The position numbers were made by a program, and so were the translations under genes. 30,974 nt of DNA from Isoetes engelmannii (taxonomy: Eukaryota > Streptophyta > Lycopodiopsida > Isoetales > Isoetaceae), in NCBI GenBank assembly GCA_011763485.2, contig JAANSK020294822.1:1-30974 (forward strand), written 5' to 3'. Numbering within the stretch: the first letter of the stretch is position 1; each line of letters opens with the position of its first letter. The notes beneath the pieces were generated by a model that saw only the letters and a list, made by a program, of their open reading frames with translations, was not told the DNA's origin and did no database searches. Of the stretch, positions 22,501 to 29,494 are shown in pieces.

Positions 22501-25500
22501 GGCAAGTGAACCTGTTAAAGACCAAAGTAATGGTTGATGGTTTTAGCACCTTGTGAAAAAGAATGAACAATAACCGTTTTTCTCAAGGGCAACATGTGGC
22601 AATTATATAAGTATATACATACTTTGGGATTTGATTTTTCAGGTCCTCTCTTTAGAGTAAATAATGCCAGCCAAACTAATTTTTCTAGAGGATATGCTTC
22701 CCTTGCTCATTGAGGAAAACTAAGCCTAATTGGGGACTCACCAAAGAAAAGGTCTCCTAATCTTGTAGAAGGATAGGATCCTAGAGCAAGAACGGAAGAG
22801 AAGGACGCGAGAAGGCAAGAATCTCTAAATTGATCTACATTTGAATACATCCATCAACTAATTATAGAGATCTAACCAACTGTGTCTATGGGGCCTGACA
22901 ATACAACTAACGTCTTGGGCTTATACGAGTACGCCCTATTACAACGTGGGTGGTGACACATGTCAGCCACTTATTTGGCCACTCTAGTTTACATATAACA
23001 TAACTTTAACACTCCCCTTTAAACTGAAGTGTAAAGATTCAGTTTCACTTGTGAGCATATTCTCCCTTTTAAGCTGAATTCTGCATGCCAAGCTGTTCCT
23101 TGAACCTGGTGAGTTGAAAGCCTGCTAAGGGTTTCATGAACAAATCAGCAAGCTGGTCATGGGTGGAACAGTAGGCCAAAGAAAGCTGTCTTGCCAGAAA
23201 TTGTTCAGGAACGAACATCAAGTGTGTATCAATGTGTTTAGTTCTGGCATGAGACATCGGATCATGAGCAAGCTGGATAGTGCTCTGATACCATGTAGAA
23301 GAATAGGATCGTAGAGCAAGAACGGGGGAGAAGGATCAAGACGGCAAGAACATCTAAGTTGATCTACATTGAATACATCCATCAATTAGTTATAGAGATC
23401 TAACAAACTATCAATATAACTAACATCTTGGGCTTATATGTGTACGCCCCATTACAATGTGGGTAGTGACACATGTCACCGACCTATTTGGCCACTCTAG
23501 TTTACGTTAACTTCAACCAATCTGAAGGTAATGACCAAGGATAGAAAGCACAAAACATGAACAGTCCTTTCAGGAGAGAAAACCTGATAAAGACACAGAA
23601 GGGAATTAATGCCGCTGCTGATATATGGACTATTTCAGAGGGGCCAGAATACCAAGCTGAACTCTCTTGAGGCTGTTTTCTGTTATCTTGCATTAGAAGT
23701 TTGCAATAGTTAATATTAAATGTCTATGGGGCCTCCTGTTTGTACTCATAGACCCGCAGGGTCTTAAGTAGATGTTAGTAAAACTTCCTCTTTCTTTAGT
23801 TTTTAGCTCCCAAGACATGAGAAAATGGATGATTTTAATGGAAGATAGCTATTTCTTATGAGGAACTGCTCTTGTTTTGTCTTACTTGATAGGGGCACAT
23901 GATTACTAAGGTTTGTCTTGCTAGGTTAATGATCAAGGCAGAGGATATGGAGGTCACTGGCAAAGTGAACGGCTTAACAATCAAATCCTACAATGGGAAT
24001 TATATTTTAGAACCAGTTGATATAGACATGCAATACTCAATGGTGGCAGGAAAACAGAATGCCCATGTTGGTATATCTGACTTGGTAGTCAGACTTCCGT
24101 TCAGCTGCTTAAAGCTGATAAGCAACTTTCAAGAGGACGTGTTGTCCGTTTTGTCCATAACATCAAAACAGATGGTCATTCAGTGCTCAGAGTTTGACAA
24201 AATCTGGGCTGATGAAGGTACAATGGTTTGGCTTTAGTTGTTGTGTTAAAAGTGTCGAGATGATGTTGGTTCTTGAAGTTATCAGATGTATTGAATTCTT
24301 TACGTAATAGCTCTATAAAAGCAACATATGTTTAATGGTTTTATTTGCTCGTTCACCTCAGCTTCTAAACTGTGAGATGTTATTAGTGTTGTGGGTTGGT
24401 ATGAGATGCATGGGACTTCTAATGGACCTCTTGGTCTCTGTAAAATCAGCTACACTGGGCTCGTCTCAACTTGCGTTCTGGCGTCCAAAAGCGCCCCCAG
24501 GATTTGTTACATTAGGTGACTGTCTGACGTTGGTGTAAGTATATTTACTATCACTATCGCTTCTTTGTATTGGAGAGTTGTCTTCTTATATTGTGGTTAC
24601 ACAATCTTCAGGGATGAACCGCCATCAAAACCTGTTATTGCTGTGAATTTGAACTTTGTGCAGACTAAGAAGCCACTAAGTTATGAGGCCATATGGTCAT
24701 CAAAAGTGTCCTCCAGAACATCAGGAGAGTCCAGTAAAGATGATGTTTCATGTTCTGTGTGGTTTCCAGTGGCCCCTCCTGGGTTCATTTCTTTGGGATG
24801 CATAGCCTGCAAAGGGTTGGACTCACCAAAACTTAAGGATGCATTTTGCATATCTTCAGACTTAGTTACTTTCTGGTCAATTAAAGATTGTATCATGGTC
24901 TCTCCAAGGTAAAACTCTTTGTCATTTGTTTTAATTCCATCTTTTAACGTGTGCATGACGGATCCGACATCTTCCCTCTTCTCTTAAATGTTTTCTTTCG
25001 ATTTCATCTTTTAACACATAGATGGTATAGATATAGTGAATTGCCATAAATTATTCTTTGGGTACAGGACATGTTGCATGTATAAGACAGAAATAGATCT
25101 AAGGGTCATGGCGAGTCTCATATCCTTTGTTTCTGTTTAGGTTGTTATTGGTGGGCAACAAGACCTTACTTGTGTTATTGTAATCTCAGGGTGGAAGGTG
25201 GGGAAGGATTTGCTTTTTGGCGTGTTGACAACTCTCTTGGTTCTTTTATTCCTATGGAAAGCATAAAACATGTTGAGAGTTCTCGTCCCTATGAGCTTCG
25301 CCATATGGTTCTTAAACAAGAGTTGCCAGAACATCAGCTTTCTTCAAGTTCTTCCAAAAACTCAAAGTCGGAAGTGCCTGATCAGAGAATCAGTTCATGT
25401 CTTAGCCGGACTGTTGTTACGCACTTCAGTCTTTTATGGTGGGACGATGGTCTGATATCAGGAAATTGTGTTTCTATTTGGCGGCCTGTACTCTCACCTA

Positions 25501-26443
25501 ATTGTGTGTTCTTTGGCGATTTCGTAATCAATGGGTAAGTATAAACTTAGCAATTTGTTTCTAGAAGTTGAAACCTGATTTTTTCATCCTTCTCCAGGCT
25601 CGAGCCACCTAAAATGTGTTTTATTGTGGACAAAGTTGTGAATTCTGGTCTCGTTAAAGAACCATTAAACTTTGAAAAGAAAGCATGCATTTCAAGATGT
25701 AAAGGGATAAAGGACGTTACCTTTTGGCTACCTATTGCACCTCCAGGATATGTAGCTCTAGGCTGTATAGCAAGCCTCGGCAGCTCATTGGAGAGGGAAA
25801 AGGACCTTGTATGGTGCATTCGTAATGACCTTGTTAGACAGGCACAATTTCCACCATCAAGCCTGTGGAACATCAAACAGCGTAATGTGGATTTCTCATT
25901 GTGGCCAATGGAAGCGTTGGAAAATGAGGTGGAAGTCGGTCTAATTTCGAAATGTTTGTTTGAATTACTATAGCAGTTAATTTGAATTACCATTCCAGTT
26001 ATTGATTTCTAGGAGATGTTGATTCTTTGTAGGCAAATACATTTTTGGTGCATGACTCATTAACTGCACCGCAAAAAGAGATGGGGTGGTGCCTTTTAAA
26101 TGTTGAGGCAAATAGCCAGGCAGATATGGTTGCCATTGACGGTGAGACAAAATTGTTATCTATTACTGTTTATGACGATTTTGGAGGGCTGGTATGTTTC
26201 ACTTCATTCAAGTCAATTTTCAGCGAATTTTGTCAGTATGTTTTGCCGCTGCCTTTGTTAATTATTCGGACATTCACAGATGTGCCCACTGGTCAACACC
26301 ACACTATCAGGCATTGCGATGGATCTGCATGGCACGCCTGATTGTATGATTTCAACCACAAATTTCGCATTGGTGGCAACTACTTACCATGCAAGACATG
26401 ATGCATGGGAACCATTGATTGAAAGAGTGGAAGGCTTTATAAG
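4742..26443 (+). CDS. VPS13: VPS13-like bridge-like lipid transfer protein, 41 exons, 3' partial
   Basis: VPS13 proteins form a long hydrophobic groove that moves bulk glycerolipids between membranes at contact sites; that role is family knowledge. Exons traced by GT-AG ends and phase: 4742-4838, 5021-5124, 5198-5332, 5419-5469, 5661-5755, 5840-5957, 6094-6189, 6266-6445, 6515-6675, 6743-6913, 7052-7144, 7219-7543, 7622-7726, 7796-7891, 7976-8043, 8644-8767, 8850-9044, 9116-9316, 9873-9982, 10053-10149, 11964-12056, 17304-17447, 17534-17608, 17705-18172, 18245-18607, 18675-18806, 18878-18991, 19067-19251, 19328-19436, 19517-19660, 19748-20056, 20184-20780, 20858-21040, 21217-21320, 23925-24217, 24450-24534, 24612-24908, 25190-25534, 25598-25928, 26033-26191, 26280-26443. 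All phases join without a stop, giving about 2,438 residues; plant family members reach roughly 4,000. The start codon opens MLEEYVAFYLEKYLG, the chorein N-terminus. The last exon ends mid-codon at a GT donor, so the C-terminus lies outside. Exon ends rest on homology and phase, not transcripts. Confidence 0.93.
6446..6514 (+). other. Probable GC-AG intron (VPS13 intron 8)
   Basis: Exon 8 ends TTATCTGAG and is followed by GCATGC rather than GT. Exon 9 begins TTACAATATAGAGATATG after an ATAG acceptor. Joining at GC-AG gives LSLSELQYRDMLKLAD, which matches the VPS13 family. The GT a few bases downstream (CAAGTTTGC) would shift the frame after the same acceptor. Minor GC-AG introns are known in plants at about one percent. 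Confidence 0.65.
8501..8640 (+). repeat. 69-bp tandem duplication at the end of intron 15
   Basis: Two copies of a unit beginning GTAAAGACAGAAGTGTAATG lie at about 8501-8569 and 8570-8640. The second copy runs to TCATATTTTGTAG and supplies the acceptor used by exon 16. In the first copy the same spot reads TTTTGTAAAG, so it gives no matching acceptor. The copies differ at only a few positions. Confidence 0.8.
9317..9872 (+). other. VPS13 intron 18, no element recognised
   Basis: A 556-bp GT-AG intron. It is AT-rich with a poly-T run near 9384. No transposon, RNA gene or ORF of note is seen. Confidence 0.6.
11071..11823 (+). repeat. ~312-bp duplication in intron 20
   Basis: Unit 1 runs about 11071-11387 and unit 2 about 11383-11823. 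Both contain TGTATGCCAAGG, CCTATTCTGCTGAACAGCTT and AGGAGTTTGGCATGCCTTCT. Unit 2 carries an extra stretch of about 120 bp (11654-11775) just before the shared tail TTGACCCATT(T/C)GACTCT. The units are about 95 percent alike by eye. There is no coding capacity. Intron 20 spans 10150-11963, and its remaining sequence shows nothing recognisable. Confidence 0.8.
12434..12614 (+). repeat. 5' LTR, 181 bp
   Basis: Starts TG and ends CA. It has the same length as the 3' LTR and is about 96 percent identical to it by base comparison. Confidence 0.9.
12720..13020 (+). repeat. Diverged repeats rich in TCTAGAAC inside the LTR element leader
   Basis: Two related blocks begin near 12735 and 12925. Each has three or four TCTAGAACGGG-type words, then a segment ending TCTTACAAGATT or TCTTGCAAGATT. 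They look like a diverged duplication of ~185 bp in the untranslated leader. Confidence 0.65.
13440..13935 (+). pseudogene. Copia gag-like ORF remnant in the LTR element
   Basis: The frames encode YMTWSLISQGLWHVIKG near 13440, then KIWQANICSSQELWDYLRSE followed by FGQDN at about 13570-13640. This resembles the W...I..S..ELWD.L...FG pattern of the copia gag (UBN2-like) domain. A frame break separates the two parts. The C-terminal portion, including GDAIELANEAVEECIPLWYQ, is not recognised. There is no CCHC zinc knuckle. Confidence 0.45.
14175..14338 (+). repeat. 85-bp tandem duplication inside the LTR element
   Basis: GGTCTCTTTATGTAGGGATG starts both copies (14175 and 14260), and each ends at GACAGACCTGAG. 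The two copies differ by a single base (AAGCGACAG versus AAGTGACAG). The duplication puts an 85-bp repeat, not a multiple of three, into an ORF. Confidence 0.85.
14228..15420 (+). pseudogene. Unidentified ORF chain carried by the LTR element
   Basis: Three + strand ORFs follow one another at 14228-14611, 14671-15042 and 15103-15420. They have natural-looking composition (for example LVLELPWMDIPEQTAIF, WGYVPHTDVGESNKMWKI and ANVKWQPWLLFVVEFASYAE). I see no retrotransposon enzyme motif (no YVDD, DKG or HHCC) and cannot name a host family. They may be a captured host gene broken by stops, or an unusual element-specific protein. The last ORF ends just before the polypurine tract. Confidence 0.4.
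15479..15659 (+). repeat. 3' LTR, 181 bp
   Basis: Matches the 5' LTR over its full length, with no gaps and about seven substitutions. Three of these are clustered at the TCCTATAAAG versus TCCAAAAAAG site, so the TATA-like box of the left LTR is lost here. Confidence 0.9.
15770..16075 (-). mobile_element. Ty3/gypsy integrase fragment
   Basis: On the - strand, LAMDMHKWDTCSIHFITGLP is followed by KMRKGNNRILVVV and then LHGMPRGIVMDRDPMF. These match the gypsy integrase core (W..ISMDFI.GLP, ILVVVDRLSK, HG.P..IVSDRD.KF), including the SDRD motif altered to MDRD. Stops and small shifts interrupt it. It lies just outside the right target duplication of the LTR element and is therefore a separate, older insertion. 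Confidence 0.7.
16077..16235 (+). repeat. ~92-bp diverged duplication
   Basis: TTGTAGTCAG(T/G)TGA(G/C)TGAATAG occurs at 16077 and 16169, each followed by a match through TTGAA(C/G)ATGGGAAGAA. It lies in intron 21, next to the gypsy fragment. Confidence 0.7.
16230..17303 (+). other. Rest of intron 21 with LTR-like debris
   Basis: Two stretches (about 16240-16310 and 16570-16630) share ATTCTAACATCTAGT(T/C)CCTAA. A TCCCCTTTAAGCTGATTC word between them resembles a reversed polypurine tract of a copia element, so these may be degenerate LTRs on the - strand. From 16740 to 17303 I recognise nothing. The intron ends at the GATAG acceptor of exon 22. Confidence 0.4.
17304..21320 (+). other. VPS13: VPS13 exons 22-34: middle of the groove
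   Basis: These exons encode about residues 906-1880. Exon 24 carries a long acidic, serine-rich loop (about residues 1010-1100, including EDFFDSSEELSDPDNPG), which is probably disordered. Exons 24-25 join across a 72-bp intron to give DKHVNVSLATLSFFCHRPT, a conserved VPS13 strand. Exon 27 has DDDDYEGYEYSLVSKLSEVR then FVQE, followed by the exon 28 start SSYFMGLVPG. Exon 32 is the longest, at 199 codons. The 13 exons are separated by introns of roughly 65-180 bp, all with standard GT-AG ends. Confidence 0.92.
18173..18244 (+). other. 72-bp stop-free intron 24
   Basis: This intron has GTAATG and TTGCAG ends, is 24 codons long and contains no stop in the VPS13 frame. Retaining it would insert 24 residues without breaking the protein. 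The spliced joint DKH|VNVSLATLSFFCHRPT matches the family better, so I call it an intron. Confidence 0.7.
21660..22310 (+). mobile_element. Decayed LINE reverse transcriptase in intron 34
   Basis: Across shifted + frames I see NSIIDHIFILRQ (near 21720), CRLSESFDT (near 21785, for FVDFRKAFDT), ALYEDRT (near 21850), GIIQRCPLS (near 21930, for GIKQGCPLSP) and then LYVDDMVLIL at about 22134, with a following EAFCKDKEWQMNLLKTKVMV. The order is that of a non-LTR reverse transcriptase, and the YVDD catalytic motif is retained. Many stops and shifts make it dead. A run of CCCCACCCC/CCCCATCCCC lies just before the YVDD block. Confidence 0.7.
22125..22606 (+). repeat. Duplicated YVDD block of the LINE
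   Basis: The ~190-bp YVDD-to-TKVMV segment occurs twice, at about 22125-22325 and 22402-22606, with only a few differences (for example CAAATGAACC versus CAAGTGAACC). A (TTCTA)n run and about 40 other bases separate them. The surrounding LINE is far more decayed than these two copies are from each other, so the duplication is younger than the insertion. Confidence 0.8.
22329..22361. repeat. (ATTCT)n microsatellite
   Basis: About six perfect TATTC pentamers in a row, between the two copies of the duplicated LINE block. Confidence 0.9.
22764..23011 (-). repeat. 3' LTR of the deleted copia element
   Basis: 248 bp, with TG and CA ends in the + reading (TGTAGAAGGATAGG to TTTAACA). It aligns with the other LTR but carries extra bases such as GTGTCTATGGGGCCTG. 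Confidence 0.8.
23048..23280 (-). pseudogene. Copia RNase H C-terminal remnant
   Basis: Encodes the last ~70 residues of copia RNase H. RTKHID, the DQLADLFMKPL motif and the closing FKEQLGMQNSA are all present in one open frame with a natural stop. The catalytic acidic residues further upstream are lost in the internal deletion. Confidence 0.8.
23294..23518 (-). repeat. 5' LTR of the deleted copia element
   Basis: 225 bp, starting TGTAGAAGAATAGG in the + reading and ending TTCAACC, where the expected CA has become CC. The primer site complement abuts it. Confidence 0.8.
23925..26443 (+). other. VPS13: VPS13 exons 35-41: Vps62-like repeat region
   Basis: These exons encode about residues 1881-2438 after the 2.6-kb transposon-filled intron 34. 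They hold a run of related units: FWRPKAPPGFVTLGD (about residue 1987), VWFPVAPPGFISLGC (about 2055), a weak FWRVDNSLGSFIP (about 2112), IWRPVLSPNCVFFGD (about 2201) and FWLPIAPPGYVALGC (about 2262). This W-x-P-x-APPG-(6)-LG pattern is that of Vps62/DUF946, which is known as part of plant VPS13 proteins. Exon 41 continues with LHGTPDCMISTTNFALVA and AWEPLIERVEGFIR, another conserved VPS13 signature. It ends with two bases of an arginine codon before a GT donor at 26444. Confidence 0.88.
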
Positions 26444-26591
26444 GTGATTATTATTTTCTGCAATCGTTTCTTGTCTTTCCTTTTCTGGAATGCATACAAC
26501 ATGGGTGCGATATGATGTTGAAGTCATATGTTGGTCTTCCACCTAAAATGGTGAATGTCCCAGAAAACATGGCAGTTTTATGTCCTCTTTG
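26444..26591 (+). other. Start of VPS13 intron 41
   Basis: The GT donor GTGATTAT follows exon 41. No VPS13 exon is visible from here to the window end, so this intron is probably longer than 4.5 kb and the remaining C-terminal ~1,700 residues lie outside. A rearranged or truncated gene cannot be excluded. Confidence 0.6.
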
Positions 26592-26851
26592 TGTTAGAAT
26601 GTTAGGTTTGGATAGAAACAAAAATATGCATATATTTCAAGCGAAACATGGCTTTATTTCTGAAGACATCATAGTGTATTGACTGGAAGGAAATACAAGA
26701 ACGTGTATCAAAAAAACAGACTCTAGGAGAAAAGGAATTGAATGTAACTACACGCGACTATGGCTTATAGCAAAATGCCCTGTCAGCAACAGGCATGCAT
26801 TTGCAAGGTCAGCAGTGGGACGTCATGTGACATGGCAGCATCAGCCTAACA
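26592..26851 (-). repeat. Copia-type LTR, 260 bp
   Basis: Starts TGTTAGAATG and ends CAGCCTAACA, giving a TGTTAG/CTAACA terminal inverted pair. It is followed by CCCCTCCTGATG, a reversed polypurine tract, and then by - strand copia coding sequence. It is therefore the 3' LTR of a - strand element. Related pieces lie at 27443-27503, 27690-27830 and 30560-30720. Confidence 0.65.
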
Positions 26852-26886
26852 CCCCTCCTGATGACGATCACTCCTGAGAAAGAAAA

Positions 26887-27435
26887 CTAGCTTTGTAAGA
26901 CCATCTGCCGCCTGCCCCTAAGGACATGAGAAAGTGAAATGACACCAATTGTCAAGCTATTCTCGAATAAAGCACGATGCTTCGTAAGATGATGCCATCT
27001 ATGATCCTTGGCATGAGATATGACTATCACAATAGAGGTCGGTAGTGCATCTTTAGCTCCCAAGTCTTTATACAAATGAACTAACCAAAGCATTTCTTGA
27101 ACTGCGGTGGACAATACTTTGAGTTTTGCTTCAGAGGTGCTTAAATTGCAAGTATTTCTTGGATGCCCATGTGACTCGAATCCCAGCAAAGGAGGAGGTA
27201 TAACCAGTCAAGGATCTTCAAGCTTCTACATCACATGTAGCATGATCAAAATCTGCATAAATCAGCAACATAAGACTGTCAACAGGAGTGTAATGAATGG
27301 CTTCCGTAACAGTCCCTTGAAGATAATGAAGTACTCTGGCTGCATGTTATGATGATGCGTAAATTGTGTTAGAACTCCCACAATGTAAGTAATGTCAGGA
27401 CGAGTAATAGCGATGTAAAGGAGACTGTGACTATG
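26887..27435 (-). mobile_element. Copia reverse transcriptase end and RNase H, truncated
   Basis: On the - strand the order is SLLYIAITRPDITYIVGVLT (end of the RT region), then NLSTSEAKLKVLSTAVQEML, WLVHLYKDLGA and LPTSIVIV. These match the copia signatures RPDI.YAV, LSSTEAEY.AL, WLR.LL.DLG and P..I..DN. Stops and frameshifts are present, and the DN of the RNase H motif is lost. It joins the LTR at 26592-26851. A fragment of that LTR end (27443-27503) abuts its upstream edge, which suggests nesting or rearrangement. Confidence 0.75.
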
Positions 27436-27442
27436 TGATACA

Positions 27443-27503
27443 CCATGTCAGCAACAGGCATGCTCTGCCAGGTCAGCAGTGGACATGTCAGCATCAGTCT
27501 AAC
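27443..27503 (-). repeat. LTR end fragment
   Basis: CCATGTCAGCAACAGGCATG through CAGTCTAACA matches the last ~70 bp of the LTR at 26592-26851 with small deletions. Confidence 0.65.
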
Positions 27504-27959
27504 AATTTTCTTGACTTGCAAAGATGAACGACTTTGCTGCATTGCCTAGAGGGGAGTAAAATCAATCAATCATATTGAAGAGGCAGGGGAGTTGTATGAC
27601 ATCCTAAGGGAGCTAGAGGGACATGAGGGGCTGTTTTGAAAAAGTGCGGAATCCAATGTATTGAAGATAACTAAGGAATAAAATTTCCTAGCTCTAGAAT
27701 GAATATTAGCTAATCTAAATGAGCGTGACTATGGCTTGTAAAGGTGTTGCCATGTCATCAACAGGCCTGCCATGCCATCGATGTGTCTACTGATGATGAT
27801 ACGTGGAATAGGAATATTCGATGGTCAAGATCTTTGGAAGCCATATCAAGGTCTGAAAAGAAAATCAGTTTGGGATCGGCGGCTTTGGTGTAGAACGCCC
27901 CTCTGTTTTAAGCCTGGTAGGTAGCCAACACCCTCTTAGCTGCCTTCCATTGTGGCTGT
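27504..27959. other. Repeat-derived sequence with an LTR-like segment
   Basis: About 27690-27830 resembles the interior of the 26592-26851 LTR family (GAGCGTGACTATGGCTTGTA) and even more the copy near 30578, with TGGAATAGGAATATT in both. No element ends are clear, and nothing else is recognised. Confidence 0.5.
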
Positions 27960-28250
27960 AAGAGATGCTGCATGAAAGGTTGTGAGAACACCCACTGCAT
28001 AGATTATATTAGGACGAGTATGAGCGAAATACAGTAATGCTCCAACAAGCTGTTGATATGATATAGAATTTGTCTCTTTGTTCAGGACTCAAGAGTAAGT
28101 TTCTGCCCTAGCTCACATGGGAGAAATGATGTTTACGCTCTGTCATAGTATGAAACGTCTCTAGGAGTTCTGAAATATATTTCTGCTGGGTTAAATGTAC
28201 ACCAGCTGATGTGTGCCAGACTCCAAGACCAAGACAATCAGATGAGTGAC
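27960..28250 (-). mobile_element. Copia reverse transcriptase fragment
   Basis: On the - strand, CLGLGVWHTSAGVHLTQQKY is followed by ISELLETF, then across a frame break RPNIIYAVGVLTQPFMQH and PQWKAAKRVL. These match copia RT motifs (YFLG.EV....G..L.Q.KY...LL..F, RPDI.YAV..L..FM..P...HW.AAKRIL). It is a second copia copy, distinct from the one at 26887-27435 because both contain the RPDI region. Confidence 0.7.
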
Positions 28251-28255
28251 TCTCC

Positions 28256-28925
28256 AGCAGAAGACTGCTGAGGCTTTGCAGTCCAAGGATGACTATATTC
28301 AACAATTAAATAGCCTGCTAAATACGAAGCAGTCAATGTAACTTTTATGAGGAAAGAATAAGGGAACTTGAAAGAATAAGGGAACTTGAACAGGGACTGA
28401 GTGAACGACGTTCAGAAATGAACAAGTTCTGTGCAAGCAATAGCGACAAAGATCATGCTGAAACAGATGCATTGGCAAACAAAGAACATTTTGATGACTG
28501 TGAAACATTATCACTATTTCAGGTACTGTTGTTCCTGAACCAATGGATTTAACAGTCTCATCCAGCATGGAAGCATTTCTAGCGATCAAAAGGCTGAGAG
28601 ATTTTGTATAGAAATCTGCATGGCTGATGGTAAAGACAAGGAATTATCCGCAGAAGATGCAGGTGGGAAGGATGCAGCACATATGGACCCTGAGACTGAT
28701 AAGGGTTTTGTTCAGAATTTGATTGCAGTACCAGGACCTGCATTGGAGAGTCCAGTGTGATGATAAGATGGTTCAGGATTCAGAAGCATCTCATTTTAAT
28801 AACAAAGAAAGACGAAAAACTGCTGCCAAAATGAGAAGCATTGTTAGAGAAGGCCAGGCAATGTGCAACTTCAGAAGACAGGGCAAGGATAGCATTGTCT
28901 AAGGCTGTTCAATTACATGGCTTCT
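28256..28925 (+). pseudogene. Coiled-coil gene fragment resembling plant ATG11
   Basis: The + strand reads KTAEALQSKDDYIQQLNSLL, then across shifts ERIRELE (repeated), QGLSERRSEMNKFC, PEPMDLTVSSSMEAF, MADGKDKELSAEDAGGKDAA and ERRKTAAKMRSIVREGQA. The heptad-like SKD.Y..QL...L...YE.RI.ELE..LS pattern, followed by a low-complexity acidic part, resembles my memory of plant ATG11, an autophagy scaffold that links cargo to the ATG1 kinase. It has stops, frameshifts and a 17-bp duplication (GGGAACTTGAAAGAATAA). The family call is tentative; only the coiled-coil nature is seen directly. Confidence 0.4.
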
Positions 28926-28965
28926 AAGGGAATTGCAGATGAACTGTAACAGCTTGTTGGCCAAT

Positions 28966-29178
28966 TTTCTATATATAGCCGCTAGAGATGTATTTTGGGC
29001 TTTGGATGTTTTGAATAGAGTAATCTTTTTGGTCAGTGCCCTATCTTCTCCTCTGCTCCGCTTGCTAACAAGATTCTCTATCTTTTCCTCTCCTCCGCTT
29101 GCTAACAAGAATTTTTTATTTTTAGCACCACCCAAAAAGATTACTCTATTCAAACACCTTCGCGGCTATATAGAAAGT
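28966..29178. mobile_element. Small fold-back (MITE-like) element
   Basis: TTGAATAGAGTAATCTTTTT at 29010 has its inverse complement at 29133-29153 (AAAAAGATTACTCTATTCAA). The match extends outward to TTTCTATATATAGCCGC (28966-28982) against GCGGCTATATAGAAAG (29162-29177). The left arm has about 20 extra bases. The ~100-bp core carries two direct copies of a 33-bp unit ending CCGCTTGCTAACAAGA (29041 and 29078). There is no ORF. Target duplications were not found with confidence. Confidence 0.65.
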
Positions 29179-29494
29179 TTATCCAGCCACCATACATCAA
29201 CTCCTCACAATAACTTGACTATATGCTAGGTACATTAGTACAAAGTGTTCTGCACATTAACTAACATGTCTAACATGCAAAACTGGTGCTGGAATAAAAG
29301 GCTGAATGGCAAACATATCACTGGTAGATGAATGTTATTACAACTAAGATTGTCAGCCTCATTTTTGCGAAAAGGCCAAGGAGAAATTGGGGGAGAAATA
29401 GGTTCCACATAATCAAGAGTAGCTTTTGAAAAAAGCAAGTGCTGGCTCATGAAAAACATTGACTAGTGCAGGAGCAACTACAGGTATAGACTGC

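Larger units (their letters stand above)
22764..23518 (-). mobile_element. Internally deleted Ty1/copia retrotransposon in intron 34
   Basis: Two LTRs (22764-23011 and 23294-23518) are flanked by AATCT on both sides (22759-22763 and 23519-23523), a target-site duplication. On the - strand the right LTR is the 5' one. It is followed at once by a perfect TGGTATCAGAGC iMet primer site (complement at 23282-23293). Six bases later comes the end of copia RNase H (LAHDPMSHARTKHIDTHLMF, then QLADLFMKPL), ending in a stop before the polypurine tract AAAGGGGAG next to the 3' LTR. Gag, protease, integrase, reverse transcriptase and most of RNase H are missing, so the interior is only about 280 bp. Confidence 0.88.

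Noticed and set aside
25547-25993. A 148-residue - strand ORF
   Set aside because: It is the reverse-strand shadow of VPS13 exon 39, whose + strand frame is strongly conserved.
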